Source of the DNA: Lachnospiraceae bacterium
Lineage (GTDB): Bacteria; Bacillota; Clostridia; Lachnospirales; Lachnospiraceae
Length of the DNA stretch: 64,000 bases
Assembly (NCBI GenBank): GCA_900770345.1
Contig: CAAGKF010000095.1
Location: forward strand, 1 to 64,000
Reading direction: 5' to 3'
Shown: piece after piece, positions 8,678 through 16,611 of the stretch
How positions within the stretch are numbered: the stretch's first letter is position 1
How the letters are laid out: each line of letters opens with the position of its first letter
Notes under the pieces: model-generated
What the model saw: the letters and a program-made list of their open reading frames with translations, nothing else
Told to the model about the DNA's origin: nothing
The model's database searches: none
Position numbers and translations under genes: made by a program

Positions 8678-8731
8678 AAGACGGATATCGAATCTTTGAC
8701 TAACCACGTTCTCGATTACGATATCCGTCTT
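8678..8731. repeat. 13-bp inverted repeat with 28-base loop
   Basis: AAGACGGATATCG (8678-8690) and its exact complement CGATATCCGTCTT (8719-8731) flank a 28-base loop. On the minus strand the second arm is followed by TCATGTTG, which is a poor U-tract. It probably marks the 3' part of the leftward transcript rather than being a strong terminator. Confidence 0.7.
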
Positions 8732-8934
8732 CTGACTATCTCGTCCATTGGACTAAACCTCACTTTTCTGAAACAATTATCTCGTTCCTTTAATCTATAT
8801 TAAGTTGTACTCCTCTCCGCTTTCCGCTATTTTGCTCCTGTTCTTCATTTACTTACTTGCATTTAATCCATTTCTTTTTGTTTTCTGTCTTTCTTTATCC
8901 GGTATCTTTCTTTCGTTTTAATAATACTTTCTCG

Positions 8935-9102
8935 TCATATTACCAAACCGAATCCTCTTTTGATACTCTGAAGATAATTTAAAATGCGATTATCTGTTTG
9001 TTTATAAATGTTTCCCTCAACAGCTTCCATTTTTAATACTTTTGCCCAATCGACTGGAATTCTTTTTATCAATTTCTTAAATCTTTCATCCTGTTTGAGC
9101 AT
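8935..9102 (-). CDS. Possible small basic protein, 55 residues
   Basis: Open frame from ATG at 9102 to TGA at 8935. It encodes a lysine-rich, hydrophilic 55-residue peptide beginning MLKQDERFKKLIKR and ending GFGLVI. There is no signal peptide or membrane segment and I recognise no family. The ribosome binding site is weak (GAAGTGAA directly before the ATG), while a much better AAAAGGAGG about 85 bases upstream has no start codon at a usable distance. It lies inside the transcript predicted from the promoter at 9282-9310, so it may be a real small protein or a chance frame in a non-coding RNA. Confidence 0.3.
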   Translation of the reverse strand: MLKQDERFKKLIKRIPVDWAKVLKMEAVEGNIYKQTDNRILNYLQSIKRGFGLVI

Positions 9103-9129
9103 TTCACTTCAGCAGATCGGTTTTTCCTG

Positions 9130-9158
9130 GTCCGATTAATAAATTTTATTAATCAGAC
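9130..9158. repeat. 29-bp near-perfect palindrome
   Basis: The arms GTCCGATTAATAAA and TTTATTAATCAGAC are complementary except for one base, around a single central base. It lies in the transcribed leader of the purine-rich locus. It could be a stem in an RNA or a protein-binding dyad. No T-run follows. Confidence 0.7.
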
Positions 9159-9281
9159 AATATTTACGTTTCTGGTGGTCCGTACCTCCTTTTCTTAGAT
9201 TTATCTTCTGAACTGATTGGCTACAGTCCCTCGAACTCTTCTGTTCGTTTTCTTTGCTCTCTCTCTTGTTTTGTTGTCTTT

Positions 9282-9310
9282 ATTATAGTAAAACAGCTCT
9301 GATTTGTCAA
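9282..9310 (-). promoter_or_regulatory. Full-consensus sigma-A promoter, leftward
   Basis: On the minus strand TTGACA (9305-9310) and TATAAT (9282-9287) are separated by exactly 17 bp. This is one of the strongest-looking promoters in the window, yet the first 170 bases downstream contain no gene. It predicts transcription starting near 9275 and running toward 8.7 kb. Confidence 0.8.
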
Positions 9311-9450
9311 GACTTTTTATTCGATTTTTTCAATTTTTTTAGTTTACTTTTTCTTACTGGTTTTTTATTACAATTGTTTTTGTTTAAATACTACTTTTTC
9401 AATCAACTATATATATTATTGAAAATATTCAAACAATTTATTCCGGCATA

Positions 9451-10809
9451 TCAGTTGCTGACCACATCCTTTTTCGGAAACCTGCGCCTTACAATGCGGA
9501 AGGCAACCATATGAGCGGCAGCTGTGATCGTCCAGGTCACCGGATAAGAAAGATACAGCACATCCAGAGAATGAAACATGGCAAATATCGTAAATATCCA
9601 CAGGATCCGGAAACCGCAGGCCCCTGTCAGCGATACAAACATGGGAATAACGGAATATCCCAGTCCCCGCAGACTTCCCACCATACAGTCCATGATCCCG
9701 CAGAGAAAATAGGTTCCGCAAATAATCCGCAGTCTCAGCATCCCGTAATGGAGCACCTGAGCATCCGATGAATAAATTCCCAAAAGGAATTTTCCTCCCG
9801 CCACTGCCGCAAGCCCCATAGCCGCCCCCACTGCCGTCACCACCCCCAGGCATATGTACATGATCCGGTTGATGCGGCCGTATTTCTCTCCGCCCAGATT
9901 CTGGCTTGTAAAGCTTAAGTTTGTCTGATAGACCGCGTTCATGGCCGTATATACAAAGCCTTCGATATTAGCAGAAGCCGTATTTCCCGCCATGGCAATG
10001 GAGCCAAAGGAATTTACGGAAGACTGGATCAGAACATTGGAAATCGAAAATACAGCTCCCTGCATACCTGCCGGAAAACCGATCTTTACAATGGCCCGCA
10101 GCTTCCTGGGCGTCAGACGCAGGCCGGAAAGAGAAAGCTTCATAGCTCCCCGGGCTTCCATCAGACTTTTTAAAACAAGAAAGGCAGATACATGCTCTGA
10201 GAGCACCGTGGCCCAGCCCACGCCATCCACTCCCATTCCCAGCTGTACAACAAAGAAAAGGTTCAGCGCTACATTTACCACCCCGGCAGCAAAAAGGAAA
10301 TACAGAGGCCGTCTGGTATCTCCCACTGCCCTTAAAATAGCCGCTCCGAAGTTATACACCATCAGCGCGGGCATACCTGCAAAATATATCCTCATATATA
10401 ACACCGACTGGCTCAGCACATCGTCAGGCGTGCCCATAAGCTGCAGAAGCGGCGCCGCCGCAAAAAATCCCACTATCACCAGAAACAGGCCGCTTAAAAT
10501 GCTCATGGCAACTGCTGTATGCACCGTTTCGCTGATATCCCTGGCTTTCTGAGCTCCGTAATACTGGGCCACCAGTACATTAACACCCACCGAAAGACCC
10601 ACAAATACATTGATCAGCAGATTGATCAGGGCAGAAGTTGAACCTACAGCCGCCAGAGCGCTGTTTCCCGCAAAGCGCCCCACTACAATAATATCCGCCG
10701 CGTTAAACAAAAGCTGGAGGATCCCGGAAAGCATCAATGGAACAGCAAACAAAAGAATCTTCCCCAGAAGAGGACCACTGCACATATCAATCTCATAAGA
10801 CTTTTTCAT
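9451..10809 (-). CDS. MATE family efflux transporter
   Basis: Multidrug and toxin extrusion type membrane protein of 452 residues with about twelve hydrophobic helices in two related halves. The N-terminal half shows the family pattern PLMLSGILQLLFNAADIIVVGRF, and a related segment begins the second half near the middle. These proteins exchange cationic compounds for Na+ or H+; the substrate cannot be read here. The start has GAAAGGAAG upstream. It stands alone, between the AT-rich stretch and the divergently transcribed mntP unit. Confidence 0.93.
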   Translation of the reverse strand: MKKSYEIDMCSGPLLGKILLFAVPLMLSGILQLLFNAADIIVVGRFAGNSALAAVGSTSALINLLINVFVGLSVGVNVLVAQYYGAQKARDISETVHTAVAMSILSGLFLVIVGFFAAAPLLQLMGTPDDVLSQSVLYMRIYFAGMPALMVYNFGAAILRAVGDTRRPLYFLFAAGVVNVALNLFFVVQLGMGVDGVGWATVLSEHVSAFLVLKSLMEARGAMKLSLSGLRLTPRKLRAIVKIGFPAGMQGAVFSISNVLIQSSVNSFGSIAMAGNTASANIEGFVYTAMNAVYQTNLSFTSQNLGGEKYGRINRIMYICLGVVTAVGAAMGLAAVAGGKFLLGIYSSDAQVLHYGMLRLRIICGTYFLCGIMDCMVGSLRGLGYSVIPMFVSLTGACGFRILWIFTIFAMFHSLDVLYLSYPVTWTITAAAHMVAFRIVRRRFPKKDVVSN

Positions 10810-10878
10810 AAATTCAGACTTCCTTTCGTCCTACCAGTTTAGCACAGGGAATTTCTTTTTACAATATGAGAATTTTTC

Positions 10879-10907
10879 TTGACTTTTACCTTCCCGTCTA
10901 TTATAAT
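10879..10907 (+). promoter_or_regulatory. Promoter of the mntP riboswitch transcript
   Basis: TTGACT (10879-10884) and TATAAT (10902-10907) are 17 bp apart. The predicted start near 10914 lies just before the first base pair of the aptamer, which supports both calls. Confidence 0.85.
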
Positions 10908-10916
10908 GCAGCAAGT

Positions 10917-11046
10917 GATAAGGGAGTAGTTGGCATGCGCAGCATGTAATAAGGTCAACATACTGATAGTTTTCTATCTGGCTTTATTTGAAATAATGAG
11001 ACTTATCTGCAGTCCCGGAGGATCGTGGCTGCAGGTAGGTCTTTTT
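10917..11046 (+). promoter_or_regulatory. yybP-ykoY manganese riboswitch with terminator
   Basis: The aptamer (10917-11007) starts with GATAAGGGAGTAG and ends with CTTATC, which close helix P1. Internal GTCAACATACTG and CTGGCTTTA match the conserved core as I know it. Immediately after it a 14-bp stem forms between 10999-11012 and 11029-11042 (two G-U pairs), followed by a T-run to 11046: an intrinsic terminator. Its 5' arm contains the 3' strand of P1, so P1 and the terminator exclude each other. Manganese binding should stabilise P1, block the terminator and turn on mntP, which fits the export function of the gene. Confidence 0.87.
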
Positions 11047-11099
11047 CTTATACTTTCCCGGTCATTTCCACTATATACCACTACCAGGGAGGAAACAAA

Positions 11100-11660
11100 A
11101 TGTCATTAGCTGAATTATTTATCATTGCCGTAGGTTTATCCATGGATGCCTTTGCCGTGGCCGTCTGTAAGGGCCTGGCCATGCCGAAAATGAACTGGAA
11201 GGGCGCGGGTATTGTCGGTTTGTACTTCGGAGGCTTTCAGGCTGCCATGCCCCTTTTCGGCTACTTCCTCGGAGCGCGTTTCAGTCAGGCGATCCGTTCC
11301 TACGATCACTGGATCGCTTTTATCCTGCTGGCAGTCATCGGCGGCAATATGATCAAGGAAGCTCTGGACAGCGAGGAGGAGCATGCGGATGCCTCCCTGG
11401 ATGTCCGAAATATGACGCTTCTGGCCATCGCCACCAGTATTGACGCTCTGGCTGTGGGAGTGACCTTTGCTTTTCTGAATGTGGACATCGTTCCCGCCGT
11501 TTCTTTTATCGGTATCATCACATTTACCCTGTCTCTCATCGGAGTGAAGGTGGGCAATGTATTCGGCTGCCGCTACAAATCAAAAGCAGAACTTACCGGA
11601 GGCCTGATCCTGGTGCTTATGGGGATCAAAATCCTCCTGGAGCACCTGGGATTCATCTGA
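11100..11660 (+). CDS. mntP: Manganese efflux pump MntP
   Basis: Small membrane exporter of 186 residues with six predicted helices in two repeats. Each repeat carries a conserved Asp in a similar motif: [14 protein letters not shown] (Asp16) and [11 protein letters not shown]. It exports Mn2+ to relieve manganese excess. The start is the ATG after GGGAGGAAACAAA; an upstream extension would overlap the terminator of the riboswitch. It is the only gene in its transcript and ends at a strong terminator. The manganese riboswitch upstream gives independent support for the function. Confidence 0.95.
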   Translation: MSLAELFIIAVGLSMDAFAVAVCKGLAMPKMNWKGAGIVGLYFGGFQAAMPLFGYFLGARFSQAIRSYDHWIAFILLAVIGGNMIKEALDSEEEHADASLDVRNMTLLAIATSIDALAVGVTFAFLNVDIVPAVSFIGIITFTLSLIGVKVGNVFGCRYKSKAELTGGLILVLMGIKILLEHLGFI

Positions 11661-11687
11661 AACATACATTACCGGGCACCATGTCAG

Positions 11688-11735
11688 ACAGCCCTGCCGA
11701 AGCCTTTTATCTAAGCTTCGGCAGGGCTGTTTTTA
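11688..11735 (+). terminator. Intrinsic terminator after mntP
   Basis: CAGCCCTGCCGAAGC (11689-11703) pairs perfectly with GCTTCGGCAGGGCTG (11715-11729) and TTTTT follows. It is a strong rightward terminator. Confidence 0.92.
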
Positions 11736-11780
11736 CCTGTCCGTTAAATTTTCCCGCCCGGTCTTCTGCCTGCCGCCCGG

Positions 11781-12527
11781 TTACCTGCGCGCGCCGCTGG
11801 CATCCAGCTCATAGCCGTCTATGGTGCAGCTGCTTCTCATAACTCCGTCGGAGGGATTCAGATAATACCACTGTCCTTTATATTCCTGCCAGCCGGTCTT
11901 CATATATCCGTCTGTTCCAAACAGATACCACCTCTCATTGATCTGCGCCCAGGAAGTAAGATAGCCGCCCTGATACAGATACCTCCAGCCTTTGGCATCC
12001 TTCTCCCACTTTCCCAGAAGGATATTGCGGTACTTCTGCATATCCTCCTCCGGAAGAAGTGTAAAATAGATCTCCTCTCTGTCATCTCCATAACAGAATT
12101 CCACTACGTAGCATCTTTCCAGGCTGTCATAAAGGCCTCCTGAAGCCGCCTCCCGGGATACGGTTTCCGGACTTACTACAGGATAATTAACCCCCTCCTT
12201 CAATCCGTGGACCGTACACTCCAGATACTTCTGAGAATCACCGTCGTAGGTGATCAGATAATAATTCATGGTCACGTCATCAAGGCTGATGTCGCCTGAA
12301 TCCCTGGTAATGGTGAACGTATCATACTCTGACGCTCTGTTCCCCATTACATAAGATGTATACCCGTTATACACGGCCGTCTGACGGCTGTTCACATCCA
12401 TGTGCAGAGTCACCGGCACATTCTGCGACGGAACGGCGGCAGCCTGCGCGCAAAACGGAGCAGACAACGCCATGACCGCTGCCAGCAGCCATGTTCCCAG
12501 CCATTTTACAGACCCGTACTGTTTCAT
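11781..12527 (-). CDS. Secreted protein with C-terminal cell-wall-binding repeats
   Basis: Exported protein of 248 residues. Residues 1-30 are a classical signal peptide ending in QAAA. The middle (about 35-165) is an unassigned domain rich in Tyr and Asp with no motif I recognise. The C-terminal 75 residues hold aromatic and glycine-rich repeats (WRYLYQGGYLTSWAQ, WYLFGTDGYMKTGWQ, WYYLNPSDGVM) of the choline-binding or CW-binding type, which attach proteins to wall polymers. GGAGG precedes the start. The gene lies between mntP, on the opposite strand, and tyrS. It has only two or three repeats, fewer than most such proteins. Confidence 0.8.
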   Translation of the reverse strand: MKQYGSVKWLGTWLLAAVMALSAPFCAQAAAVPSQNVPVTLHMDVNSRQTAVYNGYTSYVMGNRASEYDTFTITRDSGDISLDDVTMNYYLITYDGDSQKYLECTVHGLKEGVNYPVVSPETVSREAASGGLYDSLERCYVVEFCYGDDREEIYFTLLPEEDMQKYRNILLGKWEKDAKGWRYLYQGGYLTSWAQINERWYLFGTDGYMKTGWQEYKGQWYYLNPSDGVMRSSCTIDGYELDASGARR

Positions 12528-12561
12528 ACGGCATCCTCCTCCCGATCATTCCCGTTTTCAC

Positions 12562-13788
12562 TTACTTTAAAATAATTTTCTTGAAATTCTTTTTACCGCG
12601 CTTTACCACAAGTCCCTCACCTGCAAACTGTTCTTTTGAGAACAGCGCCTTGATATCTTCCACAACAGTTCCGTCTGCGGACACACCGCCCTGCTCTACG
12701 TTTCTTCTTGCCTCGGAACGTGAAGCAGCCAGACCTGCTTTTGTAAGGATGGTCAGAATATCAATGGTACCGTCCTTAAAATCCTCCTCTGTCAGCTCAC
12801 AGGTAGGCATATTTGCCGTACTGGCTCCTACTGAAAACAGAGCTCTTGCACCCTCCTGTGCCTTTGCAGCCTCTTCCTCTCCATGTACCAGCTTGGTAAG
12901 TTCAAAGGCAAGAATCTCCTTTGCCTGATTTAACTGGCTGCCTTCCCACTTGTCCATCTCGTCGATCTGCTCCAACGGCAGGAAGGTCAGCATACGCAGA
13001 CATTTCAGCACATCAGCGTCAGCCACATTTCTCCAGTACTGATAGAAATCGAAGGGAGAGGTTTTCTCCGGATCCAGCCATACGGCGCCGGACTGGGTCT
13101 TGCCCATCTTCTTGCCCTCAGAATTCAGCAGCAGGGTAATGGTCATAGCGTGTGCGTCCTTGCCCAGCTTGCGGCGGATCAGTTCTGTACCGCCCAACAT
13201 GTTGCTCCACTGATCATCGCCGCCAAACTGCATATTGCAGCCGTAGCGCTGGAATAACTCATAGAAGTCATAGCTCTGCATAATCATGTAGTTGAACTCA
13301 AGGAAGCTTAAGCCTTTCTCCATTCTCTGCTTGTAGCACTCGGCTCTCAGCATGTTGTTGACGGAGAAATGAGGACCCACTTCCCGCAGGAATTCAATGT
13401 AATTCAGACCCATCAGCCATTCCGCGTTGTTGACCATCAGGGCTTTTCCGTCGGAAAAATCAATGAACCGGCTCATCTGCTTCCTGAAGCATTCGCAGTT
13501 GTGCTGGATCATCTCCGGCGTCATCATCTTGCGCATATCGGTACGGCCGGAGGGATCACCGACCATGCCGGTGCCGCCGCCGATCAGGGCAATCGGCTTA
13601 TTTCCTGCCATCTGCAGACGCTTCATCAGGCACAGAGCCATAAAGTGTCCTACGTGAAGGCTGTCTGCCGTAGGATCAAAACCGATATAAAATACGGCCT
13701 TACCTTCATTTACCATTTTTCTGATCTCTTCTTCATTTGTCACCTGAGCGATCAGACCTCTGGCGACCAGTTCTTCATAAATCTGCAT
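12562..13788 (-). CDS. tyrS: Tyrosyl-tRNA synthetase
   Basis: Class Ic synthetase of 408 residues that charges tRNA-Tyr. The HIGH-type motif is HVGH (residues 45-48), the KMSKS-type loop is KMGKT in the middle, and an S4-like RNA-binding domain ends the protein. The start at MQIYEEL follows AGAGGAGAG; ten further in-frame codons upstream are less likely. Expression is controlled by a T-box leader whose specifier codon is UAC (Tyr), an independent confirmation of the amino acid. Confidence 0.97.
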   Translation of the reverse strand: MQIYEELVARGLIAQVTNEEEIRKMVNEGKAVFYIGFDPTADSLHVGHFMALCLMKRLQMAGNKPIALIGGGTGMVGDPSGRTDMRKMMTPEMIQHNCECFRKQMSRFIDFSDGKALMVNNAEWLMGLNYIEFLREVGPHFSVNNMLRAECYKQRMEKGLSFLEFNYMIMQSYDFYELFQRYGCNMQFGGDDQWSNMLGGTELIRRKLGKDAHAMTITLLLNSEGKKMGKTQSGAVWLDPEKTSPFDFYQYWRNVADADVLKCLRMLTFLPLEQIDEMDKWEGSQLNQAKEILAFELTKLVHGEEEAAKAQEGARALFSVGASTANMPTCELTEEDFKDGTIDILTILTKAGLAASRSEARRNVEQGGVSADGTVVEDIKALFSKEQFAGEGLVVKRGKKNFKKIILK

Positions 13789-13909
13789 CGTTTTTCTCTC
13801 CTCTTTCCGCATAAACATATTTTATCATATTTTTTCTTTCATGCAAGGGTCTGATTTTCGGCGGCTTTGTACAGAAAAGCAGCACTGCCGTTCTGAACTG
13901 CGGAGAAAT

Positions 13910-14200
13910 AAAAAAGCCCCGTCCTGCCAAAAGGACGAAGCATATTCTCCGTGTTACCACCTGATGTTTACGGTCAGCTCACACTGACCGCCTCTTCGAG
14001 TACTGGAAGCCCTCCTCTCAATACTCTAGCACGATAACGTGTGCGGGATCCGTCGCAGCCTACTGGGCATCCTGCCGTTGGGTGCGAAGCTCAGAGATGT
14101 ATTCACAGCCTGCTTTCCATGCGCCTCTCATCACCCGGCAGCTTTCTGTATGCTTTATGCAGACCACTACTTGTTCTCGTCACAGCCTATTCATGAAATT
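13910..14200 (-). promoter_or_regulatory. T-box leader, tyrosine-specific
   Basis: The leader of tyrS on the minus strand has the standard parts. Stem I contains GAATACATCTC, with the specifier codon UAC at 14099-14101. The T-box bulge GGTGGTAACACGG is at 13949-13961. A terminator hairpin at 13916-13941 (GCTTCGTCC with GGACGGGGC, using G-U pairs) is followed by a T-run at 13910-13915. Uncharged tRNA-Tyr should pair with the specifier and the T-box and let transcription continue into tyrS. Confidence 0.93.
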
Positions 14201-14206
14201 AGAACC

Positions 14207-14235
14207 ATTATAGACATGGTTTCCGTCTTTGTCAA
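14207..14235 (-). promoter_or_regulatory. Promoter of tyrS, inside the 3' end of the EamA gene
   Basis: On the minus strand TTGACA (14230-14235) and TATAAT (14207-14212) are 17 bp apart. The TGA stop codon of the upstream EamA gene is part of the -35 hexamer. The predicted start near 14200 matches the beginning of the T-box leader. Confidence 0.88.
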
Positions 14236-15164
14236 GCCCCTGCACTTTTTTGTTCCTTTCTCTGCGCAAAGGTAAGAACAAATACCGCCCCCAGGATCAT
14301 GGCAAATCCCAGGAAATCCGCAGCTTCAAAAGAAGTCCCCAGCCACAGCACAGAAATAATAACCGCCGAAATGGGCTCCACGCTGGCCAGAACACTGCCC
14401 CTTAAAGGTCCGATCAGACTGACCCCCTGAAGATAAAGGCCAAAGGCAATGGCTGTTCCCACCACGATCACACCGATCAGCGCTCCCCAGGTCCCCCTAT
14501 CCCAGATCAGTTCAAAATTCCAGGGACGTACCACAAGACACATGGCTGTTCCTCCGAAAAACATGCCGAAGCCCAGGACCTGATAAATATCATAGCGAAC
14601 GATCAGCGTTCCCGGAACCATGGTATAGATAACAGAACTCACCGCCGCCAGAAGTCCCCAGAACAGGGCCTCTCCCGTGATGTGGAAGGTATGGATATCT
14701 CCGTGAGTTCCCAGCACAAATGTTCCCAGAAGCGACAGTCCGATTGCCGCTACTTCCAGTCCCCTGGGCAGGCGGTATTCCCGAAGGCACACCACAAGAA
14801 GAATCATGACCGGCGAAAGATACTGCAGGACCGTAGCTGTTCCCGCATTGGAAGCCTGGATTGCCATAAAATAGGTGAACTGACAGAAGGTGATCCCAAA
14901 AAATGCGAAAGCCAGCAGGTGAAGGGCATCTCTCTTTTTCCGGAACACATCCAGATTTCGCTTTCCGTGGAGAGCAAATCCCAGTGCGATCAGCAGCAGA
15001 CCGGCAAAAAACAGCCGCAGCGATACAAGCCAGACAGCCTGCCCGCCTTTCTGCTGAAACAGATACTGTCCGCAGCAGCCGGAGAATCCCCAGCAGGTGC
15101 CTCCTGCCAGAGCCATTAACGTACCGATTCCCGCTTTATTTGTTCGTCTGTTTTCTGAATCCAT
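14232..15164 (-). CDS. EamA/DMT superfamily permease
   Basis: Membrane protein of 310 residues with about ten hydrophobic helices in two EamA repeats. The first repeat starts GTLMALAGGTCWG and the second has GVSLIGPLRGSVLASVEPISAV, the family's conserved Pro-Glu-Pro-like region. Members export or import amino acids and other metabolites; the substrate is unknown. GGGAG precedes the ATG. Its own promoter lies at 15251-15279. Its stop codon overlaps the tyrS promoter. Confidence 0.9.
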   Translation of the reverse strand: MDSENRRTNKAGIGTLMALAGGTCWGFSGCCGQYLFQQKGGQAVWLVSLRLFFAGLLLIALGFALHGKRNLDVFRKKRDALHLLAFAFFGITFCQFTYFMAIQASNAGTATVLQYLSPVMILLVVCLREYRLPRGLEVAAIGLSLLGTFVLGTHGDIHTFHITGEALFWGLLAAVSSVIYTMVPGTLIVRYDIYQVLGFGMFFGGTAMCLVVRPWNFELIWDRGTWGALIGVIVVGTAIAFGLYLQGVSLIGPLRGSVLASVEPISAVIISVLWLGTSFEAADFLGFAMILGAVFVLTFAQRKEQKSAGA

Positions 15165-15250
15165 ATCTTATCTCCCGCTTCTGTCCGGGAAGCCTTCGCT
15201 GTTCCCGGCTTCTTTCGTTTTCGTTCCCCGATGCTTTCCACCGATGTTTA

Positions 15251-15279
15251 GTTATACTTGCAAATCCTGCCTTTGTCAA
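15251..15279 (-). promoter_or_regulatory. Promoter of the EamA gene
   Basis: TTGACA (15274-15279) and TATAAC (15251-15256) on the minus strand, 17 bp apart, about 87 bp before the start codon. Confidence 0.75.
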
Positions 15280-15313
15280 CACTTTATCGAGTTTACGATT
15301 CAGACGGCAGCAC

Positions 15314-15341
15314 TGCCGCAACAATTCGTGCCGCAACAATT
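15314..15341 (+). repeat. 13-bp direct repeat upstream of DAHP synthase gene
   Basis: TGCCGCAACAATT occurs at 15314-15326 and again at 15329-15341, a 15-bp period. It lies about 135 bp before the aroF start and just upstream of a TATAAT at 15373-15378 that lacks a good -35 element. The copies could be tandem activator or repressor sites. Confidence 0.6.
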
Positions 15342-15475
15342 TTAAAATGCGCTCTTTACGAATTTTCATTTCTATAATATAATTAAAAACCAGAACGCAT
15401 TTTCCCGCTCTGTACGCAGACCGGGATCAGGGCGGAAAGACCGCCTGTTCAAAAGATATTCGGAGGAGATAAAAA

Positions 15476-16507
15476 ATGGGATTCACATTTGTAAACAAGC
15501 TGCCTACACCGGCTGAAATACGTGAACAGTTTCCTCTGGCCGAGGATCTGGCAGAGGTAAAACGTCAGCGGGACGAGGAGGTTGAGAAGGTCATTACCGG
15601 AAGAAGCAACAAATTTCTGGTTATTATCGGCCCCTGTTCTGCCGACAACGAAGATGCAGTCTGCGACTATGTAAGCCGTCTTGTAAAGGTCCAGGAAAAA
15701 ACAAAGGACAAGTTAATCATCATACCGAGAGTCTACACCAACAAGCCAAGAACCACCGGAGAAGGATACATGGGTATGGTCCACCAACCCGATCCCGAGA
15801 AAAAACCTGATATGTACGAAGGTATTCTGGCTATCCGACAGATGCACATGCGCATACTGCGGGAAACCGGTTTCTCTACTGCCGATGAGATGCTGTATCC
15901 GGACAATCTGGAATACCTGTCCGATATTATGTCCTATATTGCTGTAGGCGCCCGCTCCGTGGAGAATCAGTCCCACCGCCTGGTAGCCAGCGGCTGCGAC
16001 GTACCCGTAGGAATGAAAAACCCCACCAGCGGAGACCTTACCGTTATGTTAAATTCCGTAGTAGCGGCACAGCTGCCTCACCACTTTATTTTCCGCGGCG
16101 ATGAGGTACAGTGTCCGGGCAATCCGCTGACTCACACCATTCTGAGAGGTGCAGTAAACAAGCACGGTCAGTGTCTGCCGAATTACCATTACGAAGACCT
16201 GAAGCTGCTGTTTGATCTGTACAGTCAGCGCAACCTGAAGAATCCGTCCTGCATCGTTGACACCAACCATTCCAATTCCAACAAGCAGTACAAGGAGCAG
16301 ATCCGTATTGCCAAGGAAGTCCTTCACAGCCGCCGCCACTCCAATGACATCCGTCATCTGGTAAAGGGACTGATGATCGAGAGCTACATCGAACCCGGAA
16401 ACCACAAGATCGGTCAGCACTGCTACGGCCAGTCCATCACCGATCCGTGCCTGGGATGGGATGATTCCGAACGTCTTCTGTATGATATTGCAGATATGAT
16501 CGACTGA
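15476..16507 (+). CDS. aroF: 3-deoxy-7-phosphoheptulonate synthase, class I (AroFGH type)
   Basis: First enzyme of the shikimate pathway, condensing phosphoenolpyruvate and erythrose 4-phosphate. The 343-residue sequence has the class I-alpha motifs: IIGPCSADNEDAV, YTNKPRTTGEGYMGMVHQPD, GARSVENQSHR and CIVDTNHSNSNKQY. The N-terminal 45 residues are the regulatory extension typical of this class, so it is probably feedback-inhibited by an aromatic amino acid; which one cannot be told, so the symbol is generic. GGAGGAGATAAAAA precedes the ATG. It stands alone and ends at a bidirectional terminator. Confidence 0.95.
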   Translation: MGFTFVNKLPTPAEIREQFPLAEDLAEVKRQRDEEVEKVITGRSNKFLVIIGPCSADNEDAVCDYVSRLVKVQEKTKDKLIIIPRVYTNKPRTTGEGYMGMVHQPDPEKKPDMYEGILAIRQMHMRILRETGFSTADEMLYPDNLEYLSDIMSYIAVGARSVENQSHRLVASGCDVPVGMKNPTSGDLTVMLNSVVAAQLPHHFIFRGDEVQCPGNPLTHTILRGAVNKHGQCLPNYHYEDLKLLFDLYSQRNLKNPSCIVDTNHSNSNKQYKEQIRIAKEVLHSRRHSNDIRHLVKGLMIESYIEPGNHKIGQHCYGQSITDPCLGWDDSERLLYDIADMID

Positions 16508-16552
16508 CAGAATACAGACTCCAAAAGGATCTTTAAAAGCAGGAGTCTTCAC

Positions 16553-16605
16553 AAAAAGGAACCGGAAAGCAGTCTCCGCGAGACCGCATCCCGGTTCCTT
16601 TTTTA
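16553..16605. terminator. Bidirectional terminator between aroF and uppP
   Basis: AAAAAGGAACCGG (16553-16565) pairs with CCGGTTCCTTTTT (16591 onward). T-runs lie on both strands, and it serves the converging aroF and uppP genes. Confidence 0.88.
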
Positions 16606-16611
16606 TTGATA

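Larger units (their letters stand above)
8668..9278 (-). ncRNA. Candidate ~600-nt structured RNA
   Basis: A perfect consensus promoter (TTGACA, 17 bp, TATAAT) fires leftward into a purine-rich region with little coding capacity. The region ends near a 13-bp stem-loop (8678-8731). GACAACA close to the predicted 5' end (9272-9278) is complementary to TGTTGTC just past that stem-loop (8668-8674), so the ends could close into a helix, as in several large structured bacterial RNAs. I cannot assign it to a known class such as ROOL, GOLLD or OLE from memory. It could instead be a small-peptide mRNA. Boundaries are approximate. Confidence 0.4.
8546..9450. other. 905-bp AT-rich intergenic stretch with RNA-like features
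   Basis: No ORF longer than about 90 codons is convincing here. The stretch is clearly richer in A and T than its surroundings, and its minus strand is strongly purine-biased. It holds a consensus promoter (9282-9310), a purine-rich transcribed region, a 29-bp near-palindrome (9130-9158), one possible 55-codon ORF (8935-9102) and a 13-bp inverted repeat (8678-8731). See the separate entries. Confidence 0.7.

Noticed and set aside
8678..8731. Transposon terminal inverted repeats
   Set aside because: The arms are only 54 bp apart from end to end and enclose no gene; no target duplication was seen.
9254..9514. 86-codon plus-strand frame rich in Phe, Leu and Tyr
   Set aside because: It comes from poly-T-rich sequence over the promoter region and the MATE gene end, with no ribosome site.
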